From NCBI RefSeq assembly GCF_014646255.1, contig NZ_BMNC01000003.1, positions 620,001 to 684,000 of the forward strand: DNA of 64,000 nucleotides, in the 5' to 3' direction. The notes beneath the pieces were generated by a model. It did no database searches. It was given only the letters and a program-made list of their open reading frames with translations, and was not told the origin of the DNA. Made by a program: the position numbers and the translations under genes. This DNA comes from Lentzea pudingi. GTDB taxonomy: Bacteria; Actinomycetota; Actinomycetes; Mycobacteriales; Pseudonocardiaceae. How positions within the stretch are numbered: the stretch's first letter is position 1; each line of letters begins with the position of its first letter. Below are positions 57,401-64,000 of this stretch, one piece after another.

Positions 57401-60400
57401 GAACGCCACGGCCGGTGAGGTGCCGGAGGCGTCGGTCGTGGAGTTGTTCGAGGCTCGGGTGCGGTCGATGCCGGACACCGTCGCTTTGGTGGTGGGGGAT
57501 CGGTCGTTGTCGTTCGCGGAGTTGAACGCGTGGGCGAACCGGGTGGCCCGGAGCTTTGTGGCGTCGGGTGTGGGGCCGGAGCGGCTGGTGGCGTTGTCGT
57601 TGCCGCGGTCGGTGGAGTTCGTGGTGGCGTTGCTGGCGATCTGGAAGGCCGGTGGCGTGTACCTGCCGGTCGATCCGTCCCTGCCCGTTGACCGCGTCGA
57701 GTTCCTGCTGCGGGACGCGGATCCCGTGCTGGTGGTGCGTGACGCACTGCCCGAGGTCGACGGACACGACTCGGACGACCTGGAGCCGGTCGCCTCGGAG
57801 CACGCGGCGTACGTGATCTACACGTCCGGTTCGACCGGGCGGCCCAAGGGGGTCGTGGTCGAGCACCGCAGCCTGGTGAACCTGGTGGTGGCTCACCGCG
57901 AGGGCTTCGTCCAGGGTGATCGGTTGCGGGTGGCGTTGTCGGCGGTGTTCTCGTTCGACACGTCGCTGGAAGGCATCGTGCTGATGGCCGATGGCCACGA
58001 GTTGCACGTGCTGGACGACGAGGTTCGGCTCGACCCGTCCGCAGTGGTGGCCTATGCCTCGGACCGGCGGATCGACTTCATGGATCTGACTCCGTCGTAT
58101 GCGCGCCAGTTGGTCGAGGCCGGGTTGCTCGACGGTGAGCACCGGCCGAAGGTGCTGATGCTGGGCGGAGAAGCGATCGGTGAAGATCTGTGGCGGCGGC
58201 TGGCCGATGTGCCGGGTACCGCGAGCTACAACTTCTACGGCCCGACCGAGTCCACAGTGGACGCCCTGTCCTGCCGGATCGCCGGCGACGGGCGGCCGGT
58301 CGTGGGACGCCCGTTGCTCAACACGCGGGCATACGTGCTGGACGAGGACTTGCGGCCGGTTCCTGTTGGTGTGCCGGGGGAACTGCATCTGGCCGGCGTC
58401 CAGCTCGCGCGCGGCTACCTCGGCCGTCCTGGCCTTACCGCGGACCGCTTCCTCGCCGATCCGTTCGGTGGTCCTGGGGAGCGCATGTACCGCACCGGTG
58501 ACCGCGTGCGGTGGCTGGCCGACGGCACGCTGGATTATCTGGGCCGGACCGACGACCAGGTGAAGATCCGCGGGTTCAGGATCGAACCCGGCGAGGTCGA
58601 GGCCGTGCTGACTCAGCACCCCGACGTCCGGGAATCCGTTGTGATCGCCCGGAAGGACGGCGGGCACCAGCGGCTCGTCGCCTACGTCACCGGAGCCGGA
58701 ATGGATCTGCGGGCCTGGCTGGCCGAACGAGTACCCGACTACCTGGTGCCGTCGGCGTTCGTCTCGCTGGACGCGATTCCGCTCAACGCCAACGGAAAGG
58801 TCGACCGCCGCGCCCTGCCCGCGCCCGACTACGCCGAGGCTCGCACCGGGCACGTCGCACCGCGCACCGACATGGAGCGCGACGTGGCCGTCATCTGGTC
58901 CGAGGTGCTGGGCGTGCCCGACATCGGCGTGCAGGACAACTTCCTCGAGCTCGGCGGCGACTCGATCCTCAGCATCCGGGTGATCTCACGGCTGCGTGCC
59001 GCGTTCGACGTGGCGATGTCGCCGCGCGCCCTGTTCACCCACCCCACCGTCGCCGGGATCGCCGCACTGGTCTCGGAATCGACCACAGCCCGGTTGGCCG
59101 AGATCCCCGTGGTGTCCCGCGACGGCGGCCTGCCGCTGTCGTTCGCGCAGCAACGGCTGTGGTTCCTCGACGAGTTCGAACCCGGTGGCGTCGAGTACCT
59201 GACGCCGTCGATCCTGCGGTTGCGCGGGCCCCTCGACGTCGATGCCTTGAACGCGGCGCTGACCGCGCTGGTCGCGCGGCACGAGTCGCTGCGCACCACC
59301 TTCGAGACCGTCGACGGGCGCGGTGTGCAGGTCGTGCACCCGCCGAGTCCGGTCGAGGTGCCGGTGCTCGACGTGTCCGAAGAGGAACTGCCGCACGTCC
59401 TGACCCGCGAGACGACCACGCCGTTCGACCTGCGGCACGGCCCGCTGGTGCGGGTGCTGCTGGCCCGCATGGGCGAGGGCGACCACGTGCTCTCCCTGGT
59501 GCTGCACCACATCGTCACCGACGGCTGGTCCAACGGCGTGCTGCTCGGTGAGCTGGGCGCCTGCTACGAGGCCGCGACGTACGGCAGGGAGGCGAAGCTG
59601 CCGGAATTGCCCGTGCAGTACGCCGACTACGCGGTGTGGCAACGGAACGCGTCGACCGAGGAGGCGCTGGAGGAGCACCTGGCCCACTGGCGGCGTGCGC
59701 TCGACGGCGTGCGGCCGCTGGAACTGCCCACCGACCGGCCCCGGCCGGCGACCCGCGGCAAACAGGGTGCGCTGGTGCACTTCCAGGTGCCCGCCGAGGT
59801 CACCGACCGGCTCAAAGCGCTGGCGCGCCACCACGACGGCACGCTGTTCATGGCGCTGCTCGCCGCGTGCCAGGTGCTGTTCGCCCGTTGGTCCGGGCAG
59901 CGGGACGTCGCCGTCGGCACGGTCGTCTCCGGCCGCGACCGCACCGAGCTGGAGGGCCTGGTCGGGTTCTTCGTCAACACGCTGGTGTTGCGCTCCGACG
60001 TCGATCCGCACCAGGGCTTCGGGCCCCTCCTGGGCCAGGTCCGGGAGACGGTGCTGGACGCCTTCGCCCACCAGGACGTGCCGTTCGAGCGGGTCGTGGA
60101 CGAGGTCCACCCCGTGCGCGACCCCAGCCGCACCCCGCTGTTCCAGGCGATGGTCGTGCTGCAGAACACCACCGACGACGAACCCCGGCTGCCCGGTCTG
60201 CGCGTCGAGGAACTGCCGCCGCCGTCGGTCGCGGCCGGCTTCGACGTGTCGTTCCAGTTCCAGGAGGTCGACGGCCGCCTGGAAGCGGTGCTGACCTACG
60301 ACACCGCGCTGTTCGACGCCACCACGGCCGAGCGGATGGTCGCGCACGCCGGCGTGCTGCTCGACGGCGCGACCGCCGACCCCGGCCGCCCCGTGGCCGA

Positions 60401-63400
60401 CCTGCCGCTGCTCACCGACGACGAGCTGCGGAACGTGCTGCAGGAGTGGAACGACACCGGCACAGCCGGTTCGGCGCCGGCCTATCACGAGGTCTTCCAG
60501 GACCGTGCCGCTCACACGCCCGACGCGACGGCCCTGGTCGACGGCGATCGGTCGTGGACCTTCGCCGAGGTCAACGACCACGCCAACCGCATCGCCCACC
60601 ACCTGATCGCCGCCGGCGCCGGACCCGAGTCGGTGGTGGCGCTGGCACTGCCCCGGTCGGCCGAGCTGGTGTTCGCGATCCTGGCCGTGCTCAAGGCGGG
60701 CGGCGCGTACCTGCCGGTCGACCCGGAACACCCGGCCGAGCGGATCGCGTTCGTGCTGGAGGACGCCCAGCCGGTACTCGTGGTGGCGGCGGACGACGAC
60801 GTCTCCGGCGGTCTGCCGTTGGTACGACTGGATGATCCAGCCGTGTCCGCCCGCCCTGCCGCCAACCCGACCGACGCCGACCGCACGGCACCGCTGCGAC
60901 CGGAGCACGCCGCGTACGTGATCTACACCTCCGGCTCCACCGGCCGCCCCAAGGGCGTCGTGGTCGAGCACCGCAACCTCGCCGCGCTCGTCGCCGACCA
61001 CCACGCCCGCCTGCTGCCCGGCGACGGCGTGGTCCTGCGCGGCATCGCCACAGCCGCGTACACCTTCGACGCCTCCTGGGAAGGCCTGCTCCTGCTCGCC
61101 GCGGGCCACGAGCTGCACCTGCTCGACAACTCCGTCCTGCTCGACCCGCGCGCCGTGGTCGAGCACATCCGGCGGCACCGGATCGACTTCCTCAGCTGCA
61201 CCCCGTCGTACCTGCAGCAGCTCCTGCCGGAAGGGTTGCTGGCCAAGGGGAAGCACCGGCCGCGCCTGGTCGCGCTGGGCGGCGAGGCCGTCGGCGAACC
61301 GCTGTGGCGTGCGCTGGCTGACGCCGACGGCGTGACCGGGTTCAACCTCTACGGCCCCACCGAGTGCACAGTGGACTCGGTGTGGACCGAGATCACCGAC
61401 CGGGAGCGGCCGGTGATCGGCACACCGGGCCAGGGCCTGCGCGCCTACGTGCTCGACGACGGGCTGCGGCCCCAGCCGGTCGGCGTGCCCGGTGAGCTGC
61501 ACCTGGCGGGTGACCAGGTCGCCCGTGGCTACCTGCACCGGCCGGGCCTGACTGCGGACCGGTTCACCGCCGACCCGTTCGGGCCGCCCGGAAGCCGGAT
61601 GTACCGGACCGGCGACCTGGCCCGGTGGACCGCAGACGGCGTGCTGGAGTACCGGGGCCGGGCGGACGACCAGGTCAAGATCCGCGGCTACCGCGTCGAA
61701 CCCGGCGAGGTCGAGGCCGCACTGGTCGGTCTGCCCGAGGTGGCGGAGGCCGCGGTCGTGGCCCAGGAGGTCGAGTCCGGCACGCACCGCCTCGTCGGCT
61801 ACGTCGTGGGCGCGGCCGACGCGGACGACCTGCGCACGCGGTTGAAGCAGCGGCTGCCGGACTACCTGGTGCCGTCGCTGTTCGTGCTGCTCGACGAGTT
61901 GCCCAAGACCGACAGCGGCAAGGTCGACCGGCGCGCACTGCCGGCGCCCGACGCGACCGCAGGACACGGGCAGGACTTCGTGCCGCCGCGCACCGCCGCG
62001 GAGCGGGAGCTGGCGCGGATCTGGGCCGAGGCGTTGCGCGTGGACCGCGTGGGCGTGCACGACAACTTCTTCGGCCTGGGCGGCGACTCGATCCTGAGCA
62101 TCCAGATCGTGTCCCGGTCCCGCCAGGCGGGCCTGGAACTGGTCACCAAGGACGTGTTCACCCACCAGACCATCGCCGAGCTGGCCACCGTCGTCCGCAC
62201 CCGCGTTCCGGCGGCGGCCGAGCTGCCGCAGATCGCCGGTCCGGCACCGCTCACGCCGATCCAGCGCTGGTACCTCGACTCGAACTCCGCCGACCCGCAC
62301 CACTTCACCATGTCGATGCACCTGGAGCTGGCCGAGGACGCCGACCCGGTGGCGCTGGCGGTTGCCCTGAACGCGGTTGCGGCGCACCACGAAGGTCTGC
62401 GCACCCGCTTCACGCACGTGGACGGCGACTGGGTGCAGGACGTCACCGACACCGCGGTCGAACTGGAGCACCATCCGTCCACAGTGGACGAGCCAGCTGT
62501 GATCGCGTCCGCCCAGGCTGGGTTGGACATCACCCACGGCCCGGTGATGCGCGCACTGCTGTTCTCCGGAAGGCGGCTGTTCCTTGTGGGCCACCACCTC
62601 GTCATGGATGGCGTGTCCTGGCGAATCCTGCTTGGTGACCTGGAGACCGCCTACCGCCAGGCCGTGGCGGGCGAACGGATCGACCTGGCCCCGGTCGGTA
62701 CCCGGTTCACCCAGTGGGCGCACCGGCTGGCGGAGCACGTGCGGTCGGGCGCGTTCGACGCCGAACTGCCGCACTGGACCGCCGCGCTCGACGCGGCGGG
62801 TGAGGTACCGGTGGACCGAGATGGACCCAACACCGCGGGTTCGACGCGCGTGGTGTCGGTGCGGCTGGACCGCGAGCGCACCGACGCGTTGCTGCACCGC
62901 GTGCCGGACGCCTACCGCACGCAGGTCAACGACGTGCTGCTCAGCGCGCTCGGCCGCGCCCTGTCGGCGTGGACCGGGCGGGACCGCGTCGCGGTCACGA
63001 TGGAGGGCCACGGCCGGGAGGACGTGCTCGACGGCGCCGACGTCTCACGCACGGTCGGCTGGTTCACCACCCAGTACCCGGTCGCGCTCACGGTGCCGGA
63101 CGGCGACTGGGGCGCGGTGCTCAAGTCGGTGAAGGAGCAGCTGCGGGCCGTACCCGGCCGGGGCTTCGGGTTCGAGGCCCTGCGCCAGCTCGGTGCCGAC
63201 CCCGCTCTCGCCGGGACCGCGCTGCCGCCGGTCAGCTTCAACTACCACGGCCGGTGGGACGTGACCGCAGCCGAAGAGGGCCTGATCCGAGCACGGCTGG
63301 ACACCCCGGCAGCCGACACCACGGACAGCACGCGCCCGTTCCAGCTCGACGTGGTGGGCGGTGTGGAGGACGGCGAACTGGTGCTGTCCTGGTTCTACTC

Positions 63401-64000
63401 CGAACACCTGCACGACGAGTCGACCGTGCGGACCGTGGCCGATGCGGTGGTGCGCGGGCTGGCGGAGATCGTGGCGCACTGCGCCGAGCCGGGTGCCGGT
63501 GGCCGCACGCCGTCGGACTTCCCATTGGCGCGCTTGGACCAAGCGGCTGTCGATCGACTGGTCGGTGACGACGTCGAGGACATCTACCCGCTGACCCCGC
63601 TGCAGACCGGGATGCTGTTCCACACGCTGGTGGACGACACCTCGACGGCGTACTCGAACCGGTTCCGGCTGCGGCTGTTCGGGGTGTCCGACCCGGACGC
63701 GCTGGCGGAGGCCTGCCGCCGCGTCGTGGACCGCACACCGGTACTGCGTGGCGGTGTGGTGTGGGAAGGCGTCGAGGCACCAGTGCAGGTCGTGCGCAAG
63801 CGAGTCGACCTGCCGATCGACCAGCACGACTGGCGCCACCTGCCCGCCGACGAACAGGAGGCCGCGCACGGCACGGTGGGTGGCGAGGAACTGGACCTCA
63901 CCAGGGCCCCGCTGCTGCGCCTGGCCATCGCCAGGCTCACCGACGACGAGGTCACGCTCTTCTGGACGGCCCACCACGTCCTGCTGGACGGGTGGAGCTT
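51447..64000 (+). CDS. NRPS: C-A-T-E / C-A-T / C-A-T-E / C... (3' end outside window)
   Basis: At least 4184 residues; GAGGAG ten bases before ATG. An N-terminal helix ([20 protein letters not shown]) may dock to the upstream NRPS. Module 5: C (HHVVTDG at 169), A, T (S1027), E ([10 protein letters not shown] 1208). Module 6: C (HHVLLDG 1676), A, T (S2506), no E. Module 7: C (HHIVTDG 2687), A, T (S3548), E (HHLVMDG 3716). Module 8: C begins near 4050, HHVLLDG at 4176, then the window ends. Pocket residues: A5 DAYWWGGTF (Val-like); A6 DTEDMGFVD and A7 DAESAGLVD, both with Glu239, which suggests a basic or polar side chain but is not a code I can name. C5 and C7 (after modules without E) are L-L type; C6 and C8 are D-L type. 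Confidence 0.95.
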   Translation, partial: MSSSIEDRIAALPPHLREQMRRRLSGRSEQADAIRPADRSRPLPLSFPQQRLWFLDSFQPGGSGYNSALSLRLTGRLDVPALTTALNGLVARHESLRTTLDEVDGVGVQVVHPPFDLAVPVIESPDRGALDELLTEEYSRPFDLRRGPLVRALLVRLAEAEHVLLVTAHHVVTDGWSMGVLTEELGELYGAAVQGREAALPALPLQYADFAAWQRERLSGDTLVGQLDHWTRRLTGTTPLELPTDRPRPPVRTTNGAAHPFTVPAPTTAALRELAHERGTILYSVLLAGCQALLARYAGQDDVAVGTVTTGRGRPGLERLVGFFVNTVVLRSTVDSQAGFIDFLDQVKENVKEAFAHDEVPLEHLVDAVRKDRDVSRNPLFDVMVLLQNADGTPPRLPGLEVEQVGLSRRDAIFDLTIEFQERDGLLEGLVEYNTDLFDAATVDRFAGHLVRLLDGVATEPSRPLGELPWLSDAERDQVLVDWNDACRAPVEDTIPGLFAEQVRRTPDAPAVLSDDLVLTYAELDARANRLAHRLIGLGVRPEDPVGLLVERSTDLVIAELAVVKAGAAYVPLDGRAPAERMKRVLADSGIAVLITDSASEKVATSVHDGQTVLLDGDRSGAADPAVVVHSDQLAYVMHTSGSTGLPKGVAVRHRDVVALALDSRFDGGAHDRVLLHSPSAFDASTYELWVPLLRGGQVVVARPGDVDADAIRHAVAAHGVTAIWLTAGLFRLVAHEAPEAFAGLREVWTGGDVVPAAAVRGVLDACPGLTVVDGYGPTESTTFATSFPMTDSVPDVIPIGRPLDGMAVYVLDEGLRPVPVGVPGELFIAGAGVARGYLGQPGLTAERFLPDPFGPPGSRMYRTGDVARWRAHGVVEFVGRTDDQVKVRGFRVETGEIDALLVRHPGVAQSITVARADDGRKQLVAYVVPAAGTIPAHAELRTWLTRELPDYMVPSAFVALDALPLSGNGKVDRRALPAPEARPDGATRHVEPATPAERELARVWAEVLRVDRVGIEDNFFELGGDSILSIQLVSRARRAGLRLSSKDVFLHPTVAELAAAATAVVERAPDAPAAGPAPLTPIQEWFFDTSPASPHHFTMSTHVELAPGLDEQALATAVDAVVAHHDALRARFTRDGDRWGQDVSPTAPTGVLRVRDLFGLDERTREETAQAEALAAQSSLDLATGPLVRALLFRLGNGRSRLFLAVHHLVVDGVSWRVLLDDLDTAYHQVARGEPVVLEPVATAFATWARRLADRVRAGELDADLDHWTGFAASVPAEIPVDREGGDPAEDVRAVTVRLGRADTDALLHQVPGVYRTQVNDVLLSALGRALADWTGHDRVLVGLEGHGREDVPDDLDVSRTVGWFTSQFPLALHVPAGEWGGVLKSVKEQVRALPRRGQSYAALRYLAAPDSPATALRDDPHPLISFNYHGQWDVASDADGLFRARCAPLGRDTAAGNARAYLLDVVGLVENGRLELTWLYSGRVHDESTVRTVAEAVVRGLTEIVAHCAEPGAGGRTPSDFPLARLNQAAVDRLAGAGDEVEDVYPLTPLQEGMLFHGLADPSSTAYFDQVRLRLTGVDDERALATAWQRVVDRTPVLRGALVWEGVERPVQVVRSHVDLPCSFHDWRGLSEQDREREVEVLAAQGLDLRRAPLMRIDLVRLSDDEVLLVWTFHHVLLDGWSLAQVFAEVCEQYQAITAGRAPEVVTRRPFRDYLRWLDAQDRSEAEQHWREVLAGFSAPTALPYDRSPARGHATESSAAVPVALTAEQTDRLRRTARRHGLTVNTVVQGAWALLLSRHSGESDVVFGTTVSGRPGELPGVEQMVGLFINTVPARVAVRDDADAASWLRELQTAQTESRRFDFVSLAELRSWSDVPAGSSLFDSAIVFENYPLNDVAEVGGIQATDVRARDTTNFPLTLSAVLDEQLHLDLAYDPHLFDADTARRLAGRLLLLVDAIAADSGRPVSELPLMTDDERRQVVEEWNATAGEVPEASVVELFEARVRSMPDTVALVVGDRSLSFAELNAWANRVARSFVASGVGPERLVALSLPRSVEFVVALLAIWKAGGVYLPVDPSLPVDRVEFLLRDADPVLVVRDALPEVDGHDSDDLEPVASEHAAYVIYTSGSTGRPKGVVVEHRSLVNLVVAHREGFVQGDRLRVALSAVFSFDTSLEGIVLMADGHELHVLDDEVRLDPSAVVAYASDRRIDFMDLTPSYARQLVEAGLLDGEHRPKVLMLGGEAIGEDLWRRLADVPGTASYNFYGPTESTVDALSCRIAGDGRPVVGRPLLNTRAYVLDEDLRPVPVGVPGELHLAGVQLARGYLGRPGLTADRFLADPFGGPGERMYRTGDRVRWLADGTLDYLGRTDDQVKIRGFRIEPGEVEAVLTQHPDVRESVVIARKDGGHQRLVAYVTGAGMDLRAWLAERVPDYLVPSAFVSLDAIPLNANGKVDRRALPAPDYAEARTGHVAPRTDMERDVAVIWSEVLGVPDIGVQDNFLELGGDSILSIRVISRLRAAFDVAMSPRALFTHPTVAGIAALVSESTTARLAEIPVVSRDGGLPLSFAQQRLWFLDEFEPGGVEYLTPSILRLRGPLDVDALNAALTALVARHESLRTTFETVDGRGVQVVHPPSPVEVPVLDVSEEELPHVLTRETTTPFDLRHGPLVRVLLARMGEGDHVLSLVLHHIVTDGWSNGVLLGELGACYEAATYGREAKLPELPVQYADYAVWQRNASTEEALEEHLAHWRRALDGVRPLELPTDRPRPATRGKQGALVHFQVPAEVTDRLKALARHHDGTLFMALLAACQVLFARWSGQRDVAVGTVVSGRDRTELEGLVGFFVNTLVLRSDVDPHQGFGPLLGQVRETVLDAFAHQDVPFERVVDEVHPVRDPSRTPLFQAMVVLQNTTDDEPRLPGLRVEELPPPSVAAGFDVSFQFQEVDGRLEAVLTYDTALFDATTAERMVAHAGVLLDGATADPGRPVADLPLLTDDELRNVLQEWNDTGTAGSAPAYHEVFQDRAAHTPDATALVDGDRSWTFAEVNDHANRIAHHLIAAGAGPESVVALALPRSAELVFAILAVLKAGGAYLPVDPEHPAERIAFVLEDAQPVLVVAADDDVSGGLPLVRLDDPAVSARPAANPTDADRTAPLRPEHAAYVIYTSGSTGRPKGVVVEHRNLAALVADHHARLLPGDGVVLRGIATAAYTFDASWEGLLLLAAGHELHLLDNSVLLDPRAVVEHIRRHRIDFLSCTPSYLQQLLPEGLLAKGKHRPRLVALGGEAVGEPLWRALADADGVTGFNLYGPTECTVDSVWTEITDRERPVIGTPGQGLRAYVLDDGLRPQPVGVPGELHLAGDQVARGYLHRPGLTADRFTADPFGPPGSRMYRTGDLARWTADGVLEYRGRADDQVKIRGYRVEPGEVEAALVGLPEVAEAAVVAQEVESGTHRLVGYVVGAADADDLRTRLKQRLPDYLVPSLFVLLDELPKTDSGKVDRRALPAPDATAGHGQDFVPPRTAAERELARIWAEALRVDRVGVHDNFFGLGGDSILSIQIVSRSRQAGLELVTKDVFTHQTIAELATVVRTRVPAAAELPQIAGPAPLTPIQRWYLDSNSADPHHFTMSMHLELAEDADPVALAVALNAVAAHHEGLRTRFTHVDGDWVQDVTDTAVELEHHPSTVDEPAVIASAQAGLDITHGPVMRALLFSGRRLFLVGHHLVMDGVSWRILLGDLETAYRQAVAGERIDLAPVGTRFTQWAHRLAEHVRSGAFDAELPHWTAALDAAGEVPVDRDGPNTAGSTRVVSVRLDRERTDALLHRVPDAYRTQVNDVLLSALGRALSAWTGRDRVAVTMEGHGREDVLDGADVSRTVGWFTTQYPVALTVPDGDWGAVLKSVKEQLRAVPGRGFGFEALRQLGADPALAGTALPPVSFNYHGRWDVTAAEEGLIRARLDTPAADTTDSTRPFQLDVVGGVEDGELVLSWFYSEHLHDESTVRTVADAVVRGLAEIVAHCAEPGAGGRTPSDFPLARLDQAAVDRLVGDDVEDIYPLTPLQTGMLFHTLVDDTSTAYSNRFRLRLFGVSDPDALAEACRRVVDRTPVLRGGVVWEGVEAPVQVVRKRVDLPIDQHDWRHLPADEQEAAHGTVGGEELDLTRAPLLRLAIARLTDDEVTLFWTAHHVLLDGWS

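Noticed and set aside
41428..63011. Very long minus-strand open frames (848, 1851, 1607 and 1341 codons) within the NRPS genes
   Set aside because: All are antisense to perfectly formed NRPS modules and consist of low-complexity Val/Gly/His/Arg/Gln-rich sequence, so they are shadows.
1..64000. CRISPR array
   Set aside because: No regularly spaced short repeats with unique spacers were seen on reading; the repeats present are two or three copies, widely spaced and diverged.

Overview
This is a 64-kb stretch of a high-GC actinobacterial chromosome. GTG and TTG starts, GGAGG-type ribosome sites, 4-bp ATGA/GTGA gene overlaps and actinomycete family relatives point to a Pseudonocardiales-type antibiotic producer (Lentzea, Saccharothrix or Actinosynnema-like). 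The genus is inference. Two unrelated biosynthetic loci flank a decayed accessory region and a few ordinary chromosomal genes.

Region 1 (1-15776) is a nonribosomal peptide locus with an unusual gene set. On the minus strand lie an NRPS (condensation plus adenylation, cut by the window edge), a free carrier protein and an acyl-CoA-dehydrogenase-like oxidase. Diverging from these is a ten-gene, tightly coupled operon: SbnA-like and SbnB-like genes (the L-2,3-diaminopropionate pathway), a stand-alone adenylation enzyme, a nucleotidyltransferase-fold protein, a Nudix hydrolase, a cupin-like protein, a nucleoside-diphosphate-kinase-like protein with an unknown C-terminal half, two asparagine-synthetase homologues (only the first keeps Cys2) and a UDP-glucose 6-dehydrogenase. 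I know no described cluster with this combination, so it is the best candidate here for new chemistry.

Region 2 (about 15.8-29.8 kb) is accessory DNA in decay: a frameshifted nuclease-toxin remnant with two intact DUF600 (YezG-like) immunity genes, a phosphotransferase, a broken tyrosine integrase, an IS remnant, a carotenoid-oxygenase remnant and a degenerate SIR2/DUF4020 defence-type gene. Two diverged direct repeats (19181-19306 and 29621-29750), each starting with a tRNA-3'-end-like sequence and preceded by a perfect palindrome, bracket 10.4 kb and may be old attachment sites. A second dispersed repeat of about 70 bp occurs three times. Intact genes inside include a PAF-acetylhydrolase-like protein, a two-component system, and a divergent TetR/SDR pair with three clear operators.

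Region 3 (29.9-35.7 kb) holds RNase J, a MerR regulator with CACGT-type palindromes, peptide-chain release factor 3, and a DoxX-like gene fused out of frame to an SDR fragment, followed by more remnants.

Region 4 (35.7 kb to the right edge) is a large NRPS locus: MbtH-like protein, a serine hydrolase with SxxK/YSN/HDG motifs that fits the PBP-type (SurE-like) cyclising thioesterases, then two giant NRPS genes. The first is A-T / C-A-T-E / C-A-T-E / C-A-T; the second is C-A-T-E / C-A-T / C-A-T-E / C..., cut by the window. Every condensation domain matches in type the presence or absence of an upstream epimerase. Read from the A-domain pocket residues, the chain begins aliphatic(L)-Val(D)-Thr(D, allo)-Val(L)-Val(D)-polar/basic(L)-polar/basic(D). 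Free-amine initiation and the SurE-like enzyme suggest a head-to-tail cyclic peptide.
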